NCBI RefSeq assembly: GCF_963668215.1
Contig: NZ_OY764190.1
Span: 620,001 to 684,000 of the forward strand
Origin: an uncultured Desulfosarcina sp.
GTDB taxonomy: Bacteria > Desulfobacterota > Desulfobacteria > Desulfobacterales > Desulfosarcinaceae
DNA length: 64,000 nt
Reading direction: 5' to 3'
Shown: in pieces, positions 43,317 through 51,501 of the stretch
Layout of the letters: the number at the start of each line of letters is the position of its first letter
How positions within the stretch are numbered: the stretch's first letter is position 1
Notes under the pieces: model-generated
Told to the model about the DNA's origin: nothing
Seen by the model: the letters and a program-made list of their open reading frames with translations, nothing else
Databases searched by the model: none
Made by a program: the position numbers and the translations under genes

Positions 43317-44480
43317 ATGAACCAAGGTATATCAAATGAATGCCGAGGACTGGTTGTCCCAGCTATATGCTTTGAAGAAATTATTGAAAAATCTCATTTA
43401 GAAATAGTTGATCGGAATTTAAGCTGGAAAAAATATAAACAATTATTTTCCCGCGGTGAATCCTTTAATATACGTTCAGATGCAATTAGTAAGGGAAAAA
43501 AAGAACGGATTAATCTTCCATCAGAACTAAAAAGATTTATGAAAAAATCTAAACCCGAATTCAAATATAAGAAAGTATTCGGGCGGCATTTGTTTTATAA
43601 ATCTATATCAAACGATATTACCTATGGAATTGCTTTTGAAACAATTCATCATATGGGATTAGGAAAGGCGTTTACCGCATGCTTTCTAATTGAACATATT
43701 GGCGGCTTGTTTTCTGGGAATATCTGGAATTCTAATGTTTTTAGAATATTTGGTGAATCATATAGCTGGCCTCCATGCTGGACATATACAACAAAAAATG
43801 ACCTTGATACTGTTTTCGAAAGTGTTGATTCTTTATGGGAAGATCTATTTCCAATCTTTGAATCCAATACGATTCATTATTTCACAGAGGTACCTGTTGA
43901 ATTACCCAATGATATAAAGTATAGGGGCGCCATAACAGCAAAGGAAGGTTTGATAGAGGCGCAAGAGTTAGCTCTATCTTGGGCAACAGATGCAAGACTT
44001 AACAGCTTATCTTCTGGATGCCATCTATCAGTTCGGGATCAAATAGGCCCGGCGGTCAAACCAAATGGGCGTTTAAAACCACACGCCTATTGGAGTTATA
44101 ATTTTTATTCACCTTCAAAAAAGCATGTAGTAATTGTCATCCGAATACCTTACGCTGGAAAATCACAACTTATTGCGCATAGCTATGAGAGCGCGATAGG
44201 TAATCAAATCCAGTATCGTTTTAAGCCGGTTGATGACAATTGGATCGATAGCGATAAGGCTATGTTGTTTGCTGAGAATAATGGTGGTAAATCTGCTAGA
44301 AATAATGCAAAAAAAAATTTTGATATTATCGTAAAGTTCGGAGTTCCTTCTTCAAACCGAACTGGACAACATCAATGGCATATAAGCTATTTACTGGTAA
44401 ATAACATTCGCAATCGGGCAGATTTGCACCTAAGTATGGACCCTTATAATGGTGGCAATATCAAGGTTGAACCATTTTAA
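43317..44480 (+). CDS. Cassette 2: unknown 387-aa protein
   Basis: A soluble AT-rich gene with no signal peptide or membrane helix. It starts MNQGISNECRGLVVPAICFE and contains a basic part (residues 50-85, SKGKKERINLPSELKRFMKK), a hydrophobic middle (HHMGLGKAFTACFLIEHIGG) and aromatic-rich stretches (HAYWSYNFYSPSKKHVVIVI). I recognise no family or catalytic motif. TTG 43308 is an alternative start. The large size is unusual for a cassette. The stop at 44480 lies 5 bp before its attC. Confidence 0.75.
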   Translation: MNQGISNECRGLVVPAICFEEIIEKSHLEIVDRNLSWKKYKQLFSRGESFNIRSDAISKGKKERINLPSELKRFMKKSKPEFKYKKVFGRHLFYKSISNDITYGIAFETIHHMGLGKAFTACFLIEHIGGLFSGNIWNSNVFRIFGESYSWPPCWTYTTKNDLDTVFESVDSLWEDLFPIFESNTIHYFTEVPVELPNDIKYRGAITAKEGLIEAQELALSWATDARLNSLSSGCHLSVRDQIGPAVKPNGRLKPHAYWSYNFYSPSKKHVVIVIRIPYAGKSQLIAHSYESAIGNQIQYRFKPVDDNWIDSDKAMLFAENNGGKSARNNAKKNFDIIVKFGVPSSNRTGQHQWHISYLLVNNIRNRADLHLSMDPYNGGNIKVEPF

Positions 44481-44484
44481 GATC

Positions 44485-44615
44485 AGCTAACAATCATTTC
44501 CACCAGAGCGCAGGGGGCGTGGCATTTTGGGAATACATAGATTTGTCGAAGCTTTTTCTATCTCAAAAGCTCTTAATCTTCCCTGCCTGCGCCCTAGTGA
44601 AATGAAACGTTATCC
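44485..44615 (+). other. attC site of cassette 2
   Basis: R'' AGCTAAC at 44485 and R' GTTATCC at 44609-44615. The left arm AGCTAACAATCATTTCCACC and the inverted right arm GGATAACGTTTCATTTCACT share ATTTC and, further in, GCGCAGG. Length is 131 bp. Confidence 0.88.
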
Positions 44616-44637
44616 CATAAGGACATCATAAAAAAAA

Positions 44638-45381
44638 ATGACTGATCAATGGCAATTTTTCCCATGCTCAATGGGAGATGACCAAGCTTTTATTTTTGTT
44701 GATGAAGGTGCTCACAAAACTATATCTGATGCACCTGAATTATTAGCACGTATTAGACTTACCTATAAAGATCCACACCCAAATGGATTACCCAAGGATT
44801 CCGAATTCGAAATAGTCTCAAATCTGGAAGACAAAATTCAAAGCTATTCAACAAAAAATGGTGACTGGTATGTTGGTAGAGTCACTGTTTCAGGATATCG
44901 TTTCTTCTATATTTATAGCAGTTTATCAGAAAAATTATGGGATGAATTTATATCGAAATTGTGCAGTGAGTCAGATTATGAAATTATGGTATCATTTCGC
45001 GATGATCCAGATCATAAGGGTTATTGGGATGAGTTGTATCCCACAGCAGATGATTGGCAAGTTATTGGTGATTTGAGAGTAATTGAAAACCTTGAAAAAG
45101 ATGGTGATGACGGTTCTATGCCCCGCAAAATTGATCATTGGACATATTTTCTTAGCAAAAACTCAGCACAACCATTCATAGATTGGGCTATACAAAACAG
45201 TTATGTTCACGAACAGGAACATTCACATGTTACTGATGATGATAAATATTGTGTCCGTCTTTCACACAATGGAACTGTCAAACTTGGCGATATAAGCAGC
45301 CATACAATTGCTCTTCGTCGCAAAGCAACCGAACTTGATGGTGAATATGACGGTTGGGAAACGGAAATAATTAAAAATTAA
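44638..45381 (+). CDS. Cassette 3: DUF695 and RraB-like domain protein
   Basis: A 247-aa soluble protein. The first half (WQFFPCSMGDDQAFIFVDEG, then IRLTYKDPHPNGLPKDSEF) matches the DUF695 domain. The second half (SMPRKIDHWTYFLSKNSAQP, VRLSHNGTVKLGDISSHT) matches the RraB/YjgD-like ferredoxin-fold domain; RraB in E. coli inhibits RNase E. Proteins with this pair are often encoded in mobile DNA. Whether this one acts on RNase E is not known. The ATG lies 22 bp after the cassette core, and the stop is followed at once by a truncated attC. Confidence 0.75.
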   Translation: MTDQWQFFPCSMGDDQAFIFVDEGAHKTISDAPELLARIRLTYKDPHPNGLPKDSEFEIVSNLEDKIQSYSTKNGDWYVGRVTVSGYRFFYIYSSLSEKLWDEFISKLCSESDYEIMVSFRDDPDHKGYWDELYPTADDWQVIGDLRVIENLEKDGDDGSMPRKIDHWTYFLSKNSAQPFIDWAIQNSYVHEQEHSHVTDDDKYCVRLSHNGTVKLGDISSHTIALRRKATELDGEYDGWETEIIKN

Positions 45382-45382
45382 G

Positions 45383-45394
45383 GGATAACAACCA
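45383..45394 (+). other. Truncated attC of cassette 3
   Basis: The R'' box GGATAAC and five more bases remain; the IS-A end TGTGCGACACGG begins at 45395, so the rest of the attC is gone. This cassette can no longer be excised. Confidence 0.7.
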
Positions 45395-45413
45395 TGTGCG
45401 ACACGGCTAATTA

Positions 45414-47110
45414 GTGTTCATCCGCGAAAATAACTAACTGGAATAAAAAAGAAAAGCGCATTTTATGCTGGTATTTTCTCACTGTCTGTAGTATAAAGTA
45501 TTTTGCCAAACACTTAAAAATACTACGTAAACAAGAAAAAGGGCCGACATAAAATGCGCGAGAAACAACAAAAACAAATGCCGCTGATAAGTCTCCCCAC
45601 GGGTCATCCCAGAGAAGTAGAACTGGAGATGATCAGCAAAATCCTGGACAAGACTCCTAACATTTACGATCATGTTCTGCAAGACCTCAACGGTGGCCTC
45701 AAGATAGAACGTCAACGAACCGGGGCCAACGGTATGAGTGCCGAGCAGGTGACCCGCGCCGCGATTGTGATGAAGCTTTTCAACTTCACCTATGAAGACC
45801 TCGCCTTTCATATTTCCGATTCCAGATCGCTCAGACGGTTTTGCAGAATCGGTATTTTCGATAAGGGCTTCAAGAAATCCGCCCTGAATGAAAATATCAA
45901 AAGGATCTGCCCTGAGACCTGGGAGCTTATTTCCCTGGACCTGTTGGCATATGCGAAGGACAACAACATCGAAAAAGGCAGAACGACCCGAGTCGATTGT
46001 ACCGTCGTCGAGAGCAACATCCACCCTCCTTGCGATTCCATGCAGTTGTATGACGCTGTGCGCGTGCTCGCGCGGTTGTTGACTCAAGCCCGGGATGACT
46101 TCAAAATTAAAATCGTTTTCACGGATCATCGTCGCCGTGCAAAAAGGCGGATGACCGCCATCCAATACGCAAAAGGGAAAAAGCAACGACTGTCTCCGTA
46201 TAAAGACCTGCTCAAGGTCACCCAAAAGTCCATCGGTTACGCGATCAAAGCCGAAGAAACGATAGGCGGAATCTGCACAACCAATTTTGAATTGCTTGGC
46301 TTATTGAACAGCATCAAACATTACAGCGATTTGGCCCGTCAGGTCTACGACCAGACCTATCGCCGGGTTATTCAAGGCGAAAGCGTATCGGCCGACCAGA
46401 AGGTATTCTCGATTTTCGAGGAACACACGGACATCATCATCAAAGACCGCCGGGATAACCATTATGGCCATAAGATTTGCCTGACCGGTGGAGCCTCGAA
46501 CCTTATCCTCGATTGTGTCGTTCTTGAGGGCAATCCCGCAGATAGCACACTGGTTGAACAGATGCTGGATCGCCAGAAATCGGCTTACGGACGCTACCCG
46601 CTGAAAGTTGCCCTGGACGGTGGCTTTGCATCCAAAGGCAATCTGAACACGGCCAAGGCCAAAGGCGTCAAAGATGTCTGCTTTGCCAAAAAACGGGGTC
46701 TTGAAGAGATTGACATGTGTCGCAGTCACTATGTTTACAAAAAGCTCAGACAGTTCCGTGCCGGTATCGAATCGGGCATATCCTGGCTCAAACGCAGTTT
46801 CGGCTTGACCCGGTGCACGTGGAAAGGTTTTCGTTCTTTTAAAAGCTACGTGCTTTCGTCGGTGGTCGCGGCCAACCTGCTGACGATCGCTCGAAAGCAA
46901 TTGGCTCCTGCTGGATAACCTCACAACCTGAGAAAATTCAGTTACTGAAATCCAGAGAGCAGGTGCGTCCGGAGGCGTGCTTTTTTAGAGTATTTACCCA
47001 TATCCTTGTCGGGCTTTCAATGTGCCGTGTCTTGGAGGATTCTATTCCTCACGTTACCCGATTTTTACTTCTCGACGCACTGCTTAAACCTGCAATTTAT
47101 GGACGGACAC
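45414..47110 (+). mobile_element. ISNCY-type insertion sequence inside IS-A copy 2
   Basis: 1697 bp. The left end GTGTTCATCC and the inverted right end GTGTCCGTCC are imperfect repeats. TAATTA flanks both sides (45408-45413 and 47111-47116). Removing the element restores the IS-A terminus exactly as in copy 1. One transposase gene is inside. The 190 bp after that gene hold no other gene. Confidence 0.82.
45554..46918 (+). CDS. ISNCY-family transposase
   Basis: A 454-aa transposase. The N-terminal part (LNGGLKIERQRTGANGMSAE, then TYEDLAFHISDSRSLRRFCR) and the later ARLLTQARDDFKIKI are like ISNCY/IS5-type transposases. The catalytic Asp positions are likely in RTTRVDCTVVESNIHPP and VALDGGFASKGNL, and Glu in FRAGIESGISWLKRSFGL, an IS4/IS5-like layout. 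Nothing is disrupted, so it may be active. The family name is my best assignment from overall pattern. Confidence 0.82.
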   Translation: MREKQQKQMPLISLPTGHPREVELEMISKILDKTPNIYDHVLQDLNGGLKIERQRTGANGMSAEQVTRAAIVMKLFNFTYEDLAFHISDSRSLRRFCRIGIFDKGFKKSALNENIKRICPETWELISLDLLAYAKDNNIEKGRTTRVDCTVVESNIHPPCDSMQLYDAVRVLARLLTQARDDFKIKIVFTDHRRRAKRRMTAIQYAKGKKQRLSPYKDLLKVTQKSIGYAIKAEETIGGICTTNFELLGLLNSIKHYSDLARQVYDQTYRRVIQGESVSADQKVFSIFEEHTDIIIKDRRDNHYGHKICLTGGASNLILDCVVLEGNPADSTLVEQMLDRQKSAYGRYPLKVALDGGFASKGNLNTAKAKGVKDVCFAKKRGLEEIDMCRSHYVYKKLRQFRAGIESGISWLKRSFGLTRCTWKGFRSFKSYVLSSVVAANLLTIARKQLAPAG

Positions 47111-48153
47111 TAATTATGGCACAAATTTCGATTTAAATGGGGTGACACTTTTCCCGCCTTCTCGATTTTGATCAGGCCATTTTTCAACAACCACTGCCTG
47201 GCCGCGATTCTCCATTCCACGTTTGTGATTCGGGGTCTGCCAGCCCGGTCCGCAATCTTGGCTGCCAGTTCCCGGATACATCGGAAGATACTTCTTCGTT
47301 CACGTCTGGAGTAGCGGATACGATCACCTCCAAAATACGTGCCGCAGGCTGTGTGATTTCCAAGGCAGCGGCGCTGTGTATGATTCAACTCATGGGCTGC
47401 GGTTTCAGACAGCAAAAAAGATGATTCCAATGTCGTGGCCTTCCACTGCCAGCGTTTTAAAAATTCTTTGAACTCCCTTTGGGTTCGCTCGATCGCCCCA
47501 TTGTACGAAGGCGTTTTCGGCGGATTGTTTATCGGGATCACCCAGGCATTTTCCAGCGCTTCGTTTACGGTGGTATGGTTTAGATTGCTCCCGTTGTCTC
47601 GCTTGCAAAATAGCGGTGGACCGAAGCGGTCGAACAAATATGCCAGATGGCCGGCCACCTCTTCGCCGCAGGGCAGACTTCCCGAGGCGATCGGTGGCAG
47701 CTTGTAGCGCGAACAAAGGTCCGTCAGGTTGTGCAGGTGAAGCTTTCCCGAGGCCGTATCGCTCTTTTGGCAATCGTCCACGGCCCAGGCCAGGTTTGGC
47801 CGAAGCCAGCTGACACAACACCTTTCGGCTTTCCGACGGTGCTTGCTTTCGTTGCGTGCCTCGATAACCAGCGCGTTCAATTCCCTGCGGGATATGGACT
47901 CGCCGAAAGTGCTGTGAAGTTTGCCGGTGCCATGGCTGCGTTTGGGACCATGATCCAGGTCCCGGATCTTGGCCTTCAACTCGTTCAGATTCAACGGCCG
48001 CACCTTCTTCGGACCTCGCTTTTCCACGGGGGGCATATCTTTGGTAAGGCGCTCTTTCCACCGCATCAGCGTTCGGTAGCTAAGCCCCGCCTGCTTTGCC
48101 AGGCAGGCATACGACAGCGAAAAGGTCGTTTTCATCTCTTCGATCATGGCCAC
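47110..48153 (-). CDS. IS-A transposase 2, full length (copy 2)
   Basis: A 347-aa frame, identical to the copy-1 protein through EWRIAAR and then continuing 28 residues (QWLLKNGLIKIEKAGKVSPH and on) to a stop inside the IS terminal repeat. This is the intact reference for the nonsense mutation in copy 1. The stop codon borrows its last base from the ISNCY end at 47110, but is TAG in copy 1 as well. Confidence 0.87.
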   Translation of the reverse strand: MAMIEEMKTTFSLSYACLAKQAGLSYRTLMRWKERLTKDMPPVEKRGPKKVRPLNLNELKAKIRDLDHGPKRSHGTGKLHSTFGESISRRELNALVIEARNESKHRRKAERCCVSWLRPNLAWAVDDCQKSDTASGKLHLHNLTDLCSRYKLPPIASGSLPCGEEVAGHLAYLFDRFGPPLFCKRDNGSNLNHTTVNEALENAWVIPINNPPKTPSYNGAIERTQREFKEFLKRWQWKATTLESSFLLSETAAHELNHTQRRCLGNHTACGTYFGGDRIRYSRRERRSIFRCIRELAAKIADRAGRPRITNVEWRIAARQWLLKNGLIKIEKAGKVSPHLNRNLCHN

Positions 48154-49991
48154 CGCCTGTCGGATACGATCATTTTTTTTTCGTCCGCCCGCTGCCGATT
48201 TGGGGAAGCTTCAAGTCCATCAGCACATCCTTGAGCGCCATCTTCCGGTTCAGCAAGTCGATCTGCCGATTCGCGTCCTGCAGTTGCTTTTCCAGCCATT
48301 GGCGATGGTCGTCCGGAGGATGGGCAGGCCTTCCCGGGGGCTGGTCGGTCACACTGTCCAAAAGGGCGGACAGCCCCCGCTGCTCCCATTTGTAGAACGT
48401 CTTGCGCGAGACGCCCAGGCGTTCGGCGGCCTGGCGGGCAGTCAGCATGCCGCAACGGACCTTCATGATCATCTCGGCTCGGAGCCGCGCCGTCTGGCGG
48501 GTCGATAGTTGTTTGGCCATAGGCATCCTCGCCTATCCGGCCGACGCTGCCTTCTGGATCGATTGGAGGCGTTTTTCCAGCTTGCCGGGTTCGCTCAATT
48601 TCTTTTCGATCAACCGAGACAACCGCTGGTTGATCGGCGGCAGCGGATCTTTCTTTTTCGGGTCCAGCGCCTTGAGCATGCCCTCGATCGCCAGATTCTG
48701 CCACTGACCCAAAAGCGTCGGGCTGATGTCCATTTCCTGACATACCTGGGCGCTGGTGCGGCGCTCGCTCCAAATGGACAGCACGGCCGTTATCTTCTGT
48801 TGTGGATCGAATACTCTGCGGGTTCGTTGATTTGTCTTCATGATCTATATCCTTTCTTGCGTCGTACACAAGTTCTTTTTCCTGGCCGGCCTCGTTCACC
48901 AGCATCTTGACTTTGCCCTTCTCCGCCCGGATGACCACGCTCTGGCCGCCCATGCGGCCTACCATATAAAAAGGATCTACCGGACGGCCTCGCAACGCCA
49001 GTTCCAGTACGTTTTCTTCGACGCCCTTTGCCAGCGTCTTTTTCAGATCATGGGCGATCTCGAAGAATCGGTCGGCCGGACACAGACCGCCGATGCCTTG
49101 GTGCGGCCGTTTGTGATTGTAGTATTTGACCCAAAAAGCGGTGCGCTCCACGGCTTGCTCAAAGCTGTCGAACTGAGCCCGCTGGAGGAACTCGCCCAGG
49201 ATCGATTTCCAGAACCGCTCTATCTTGCCCAGCGTCATGGGATGGTGGGGGCGGGAACGGATATGCTTGACACGGTCTTTTTTCATCTCCCGTTCGAAAC
49301 GCGTCTTGCCGCGCCAGTTCGTGTACTGCCGACCGTTGTCGGTGAGCATCTCTCTGGGAACGCCGTACTCGGCAACACCGCGACGGTAGGTCTCCAGCAC
49401 GTGTTCCGCCGTCTGGCTGCGGTACAGGCCCAGGGAAACGATATACCGGCTGTAATCGTCTATGAAGCCGATCAGGTAGGCGTTGCGACCGGCCAACCGG
49501 AAGGTCATGATATCGCTCTGCCACAGCTGGTTGGGACGAGAACGTTCGAAAAATCGGGGCTTGGGGGGATTCTTCTTCGGCTTACGCTTGGCCTTGTTTA
49601 CCAGTCCCTTCTCCGACAACTTTTTGTGTACAGTCGATGGGCTCGTGGGAATTAGAAAAAATCGTTTGAGAACATCGGCAATCCGTCGCGGGCCGTATTC
49701 CGGATTCGCCTTTTTCACCGCTACCATTCGCTCCTGGACTTCGGGAGGCACCCTGGCATTTCCTCCAGGGCGAGGCTTGGGTTCCAACCCTTGCACCCCA
49801 CCGCGTCGGTAAGCATTGGCCCAGCGGCTAACAGAATGCGTGCTGATACCGAACTGTTCGGCAAGCAACGACGCGCTGTACTCTTCTTCCAAAAACAGCC
49901 TTACGACCTTTAACCGAAACTCGGCTGGGTAGGCCCATACCCGGGAACCTTTCTTCCCCCCGGCTGACCGTCTTTTCTTTTTCCTTGTCAT
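48144..49991 (-). CDS. IS-A transposase 1 (copy 2)
   Basis: Translation identical to that of copy 1 over all 615 residues, including the 230-residue tail that overprints ORF2 and ORF3. The same AAAGGAG site precedes the ATG at 49991. The D-D-E residues are as described for copy 1. Confidence 0.85.
   Translation of the reverse strand: MTRKKKRRSAGGKKGSRVWAYPAEFRLKVVRLFLEEEYSASLLAEQFGISTHSVSRWANAYRRGGVQGLEPKPRPGGNARVPPEVQERMVAVKKANPEYGPRRIADVLKRFFLIPTSPSTVHKKLSEKGLVNKAKRKPKKNPPKPRFFERSRPNQLWQSDIMTFRLAGRNAYLIGFIDDYSRYIVSLGLYRSQTAEHVLETYRRGVAEYGVPREMLTDNGRQYTNWRGKTRFEREMKKDRVKHIRSRPHHPMTLGKIERFWKSILGEFLQRAQFDSFEQAVERTAFWVKYYNHKRPHQGIGGLCPADRFFEIAHDLKKTLAKGVEENVLELALRGRPVDPFYMVGRMGGQSVVIRAEKGKVKMLVNEAGQEKELVYDARKDIDHEDKSTNPQSIRSTTEDNGRAVHLERAPHQRPGMSGNGHQPDAFGSVAESGDRGHAQGAGPEKERSAAADQPAVVSVDRKEIERTRQAGKTPPIDPEGSVGRIGEDAYGQTTIDPPDGAAPSRDDHEGPLRHADCPPGRRTPGRLAQDVLQMGAAGAVRPFGQCDRPAPGKACPSSGRPSPMAGKATAGRESADRLAEPEDGAQGCADGLEASPNRQRADEKKMIVSDRRWP
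48170..48526 (-). CDS. IS-A helix-turn-helix protein ORF3 (copy 2)
   Basis: Identical in translation to the copy-1 ORF3, with the same A9 run before its stop. Confidence 0.8.
   Translation of the reverse strand: MPMAKQLSTRQTARLRAEMIMKVRCGMLTARQAAERLGVSRKTFYKWEQRGLSALLDSVTDQPPGRPAHPPDDHRQWLEKQLQDANRQIDLLNRKMALKDVLMDLKLPQIGSGRTKKK
48533..48841 (-). CDS. IS-A helix-turn-helix protein ORF2 (copy 2)
   Basis: Identical in translation to the copy-1 ORF2, located inside the transposase-1 frame in another phase. Confidence 0.8.
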   Translation of the reverse strand: MKTNQRTRRVFDPQQKITAVLSIWSERRTSAQVCQEMDISPTLLGQWQNLAIEGMLKALDPKKKDPLPPINQRLSRLIEKKLSEPGKLEKRLQSIQKAASAG

Positions 49992-50123
49992 GGGATACAC
50001 TCCTTTCGGTAAAATTGATTTTTACACTCGGGAGTGTCACCCTATTTTATCGATTTCTTTGTGCCAATAACTGGAGATTAGGACAGGGACTTAAGACCTG
50101 GGATGCTCACACTTTTATTTTGT

Positions 50124-50149
50124 GAAAAAGCCTGGATTGATTAGGCTTT
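50124..50149 (-). terminator. Terminator of the solute-binding-protein gene
   Basis: Read on the minus strand, AAAGCCT and AGGCTTT form a 7-bp stem followed by TTTTC, 45 bp after the stop codon. Confidence 0.6.
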
Positions 50150-50193
50150 ATCGCTCTTTGAAAAAATATTTGTTTGTATGACCTAATTTAAAA

Positions 50194-50952
50194 TTATGGT
50201 TGAGGCTGTTCATAACCGTATTTTTTTAAGATTTGCAGATATTGTCCGGAGTTTTTCAGATTGTCGAGATTTTTCTGCCATAAAGATACGATGTCATCGC
50301 GTACGCTCAAGGACGCGGCAATGTACATTTCAACATCAATATCCCTAAATGCAATTTTCATTTTGTAAGGGTTAATTCCCTCGGATCGAAGGGTATGGGT
50401 GAGGATTAATTCGGGTCCATACCACGCGTCTATTCTGTTTCCATAAAACATTTTAAAAGCATTTTGTCTCTCTCGGCTGACATACTGTAGTTTTTTAAAA
50501 CCCATTTTTTGCAGGCGATATGCAGTTGGAGTGCTCTGGACGACGCCTATTTCAAGATCCCTAAAATCTTCAATGGTGTTGAAATCTCTTTTATCTTCGC
50601 TATTCACAACAAAAACGAAGGTGTCCGTCATAATGGGACCGATCCATTTGAACTGTTTTTCCCGATAAGGCCGTCTAACGTAAGGAAACAAAAGGACATT
50701 TCGATATTTGGTTTCGTGCAGCGCTCTTTTCCAGGGTAGTATTATAATATTGCCTGGAAAGCCAGCTAAATTTGATAGTTTCCTAACAATATCAACGGAT
50801 ATTCCTGAAAAATCGCTATTTTTGATTATCGTGTAAGGGGGGAATTCATTGGTGACCAGAAGCAAATCGTTGGAGGTAGAGCAATTACCGGCATTTGAGC
50901 TGAAACAAAGAATGACAGAAAAAAATAGGACCGTTGCAATTTTGCATCTCAT
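50194..50952 (-). CDS. Periplasmic solute-binding protein (SBP family 3)
   Basis: A 252-aa periplasmic protein of the amino-acid-binding type. Residues 1-25 are a signal peptide (MRCKIATVLFFSVILCFSSN). Then LLLVTNEFPPYTIIKNSDFS, GISVDIVRKLSNLAG and ILPWKRALHETKYRNVLLFP form domain 1 of the SBP_bac_3 fold, and IGVVQSTPTAYRLQKMGF with the C-terminal NSGQYLQILKKYGYE closes it. No permease or ATPase gene is near, so it is an orphan receptor; such proteins can also act in sensing. AGGGAG lies 7 bp before ATG 50952, so longer starts are not needed. It is AT-richer than the backbone. Confidence 0.85.
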   Translation of the reverse strand: MRCKIATVLFFSVILCFSSNAGNCSTSNDLLLVTNEFPPYTIIKNSDFSGISVDIVRKLSNLAGFPGNIIILPWKRALHETKYRNVLLFPYVRRPYREKQFKWIGPIMTDTFVFVVNSEDKRDFNTIEDFRDLEIGVVQSTPTAYRLQKMGFKKLQYVSRERQNAFKMFYGNRIDAWYGPELILTHTLRSEGINPYKMKIAFRDIDVEMYIAASLSVRDDIVSLWQKNLDNLKNSGQYLQILKKYGYEQPQP

Positions 50953-51177
50953 ACTTTTCTCCCTTTCGTTCATTGGAATCCAGTTGAGACGGTGTGCAAC
51001 CAAACAAATTAAACGAAATGACGAGGGCTTAATCGTTACTGCGCTTTAAAAAAGCTGCCTTAACAGACAGATGCAATATATCATAAAAAAATTTGCCTTC
51101 AATTGCAAGTTCGGCGGCTACCGGTGATTAAACCCACCATACAGATGTTTAGCAAAAATGCACCCAGCGAGGCAGAA

Positions 51178-51354
51178 ATGGCGATTAATCAAGGATATAC
51201 GGCCATTACGAAAGACCACAGTTTCCGGAAAAAGCCCGGCATGGAATTTCGATGTCCCAAGTGCAAGAAGATTCTCATGGAGGGCACGGCCGACGAGATA
51301 TACACTCGCTGCAAATATTGCGGCAAATGGGTGAATATCAGAAAAACAAATTGA
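51178..51354 (+). CDS. Com-like zinc-binding phage protein
   Basis: A 58-aa protein whose second half is a zinc knuckle: MEFRCPKCKKILMEG, then TRCKYCGKWVNI, two CxxC pairs 18 residues apart. This is the pattern of phage Mu Com, the activator of mom mRNA translation. ATG 51178 has GAGG 5 bp upstream; ATG 51241 would give only 37 aa. It stands first in the phage late region. No mom-like DNA modification gene follows in the window, so its target is unclear. Confidence 0.65.
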   Translation: MAINQGYTAITKDHSFRKKPGMEFRCPKCKKILMEGTADEIYTRCKYCGKWVNIRKTN

Positions 51355-51445
51355 CTTTAATGATAAACTCAGTATAAACGGCAGTATAGCATAACGAAGC
51401 ATCGCGCGGCTCGCCCGCCTAATCTATCCGCCCAGCGGCTCTCGC

Positions 51446-51488
51446 AGCCCGGACCCCCGGCACCCACCGGAGGGTCGGGCTGTTTTTA
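51446..51488 (+). terminator. Terminator after the Com-like gene
   Basis: AGCCCGGACCCCCGG and CCGGAGGGTCGGGCT pair with one or two bulges, followed by TGTTTTT. It separates the Com-like gene from the lysis genes. Confidence 0.65.
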
Positions 51489-51501
51489 TTTGGAGCCGAC
51501 C

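Larger units (their letters stand above)
41809..45394 (+). mobile_element. Small integron: truncated intI, attI, three gene cassettes
   Basis: A divergent intI fragment, an attI core GTTAGCC at 42651, and three AT-rich plus-strand cassettes (42652-43254, 43255-44609 and 44610-45394). Each ORF is followed by an attC beginning with R'' (ggctaac, agctaac, ggataac) and, for the first two, ending with R' (gttagct, gttatcc). Both outer edges are IS-A termini in inverted orientation. The third attC is cut. Confidence 0.88.
45395..50085 (-). mobile_element. IS-A, copy 2 (inverted, carrying ISNCY)
   Basis: Reads in the opposite direction to copy 1. The outer end (GGAGATTAGGACA) is at 50085; the inner end begins TGTGCGACACGGC at 45395 and continues after the ISNCY element at 47111. 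The bases 45394-45413 are an exact inverted copy of 41790-41809, which shows that the IS-A inner end reaches this far. All four ORFs are intact here. Confidence 0.82.

Noticed and set aside
41790..45413. The 20-bp inverted repeat around the integron as att sites of an island
   Set aside because: It is explained by two inverted copies of the IS-A inner terminus, once the ISNCY insertion is removed.
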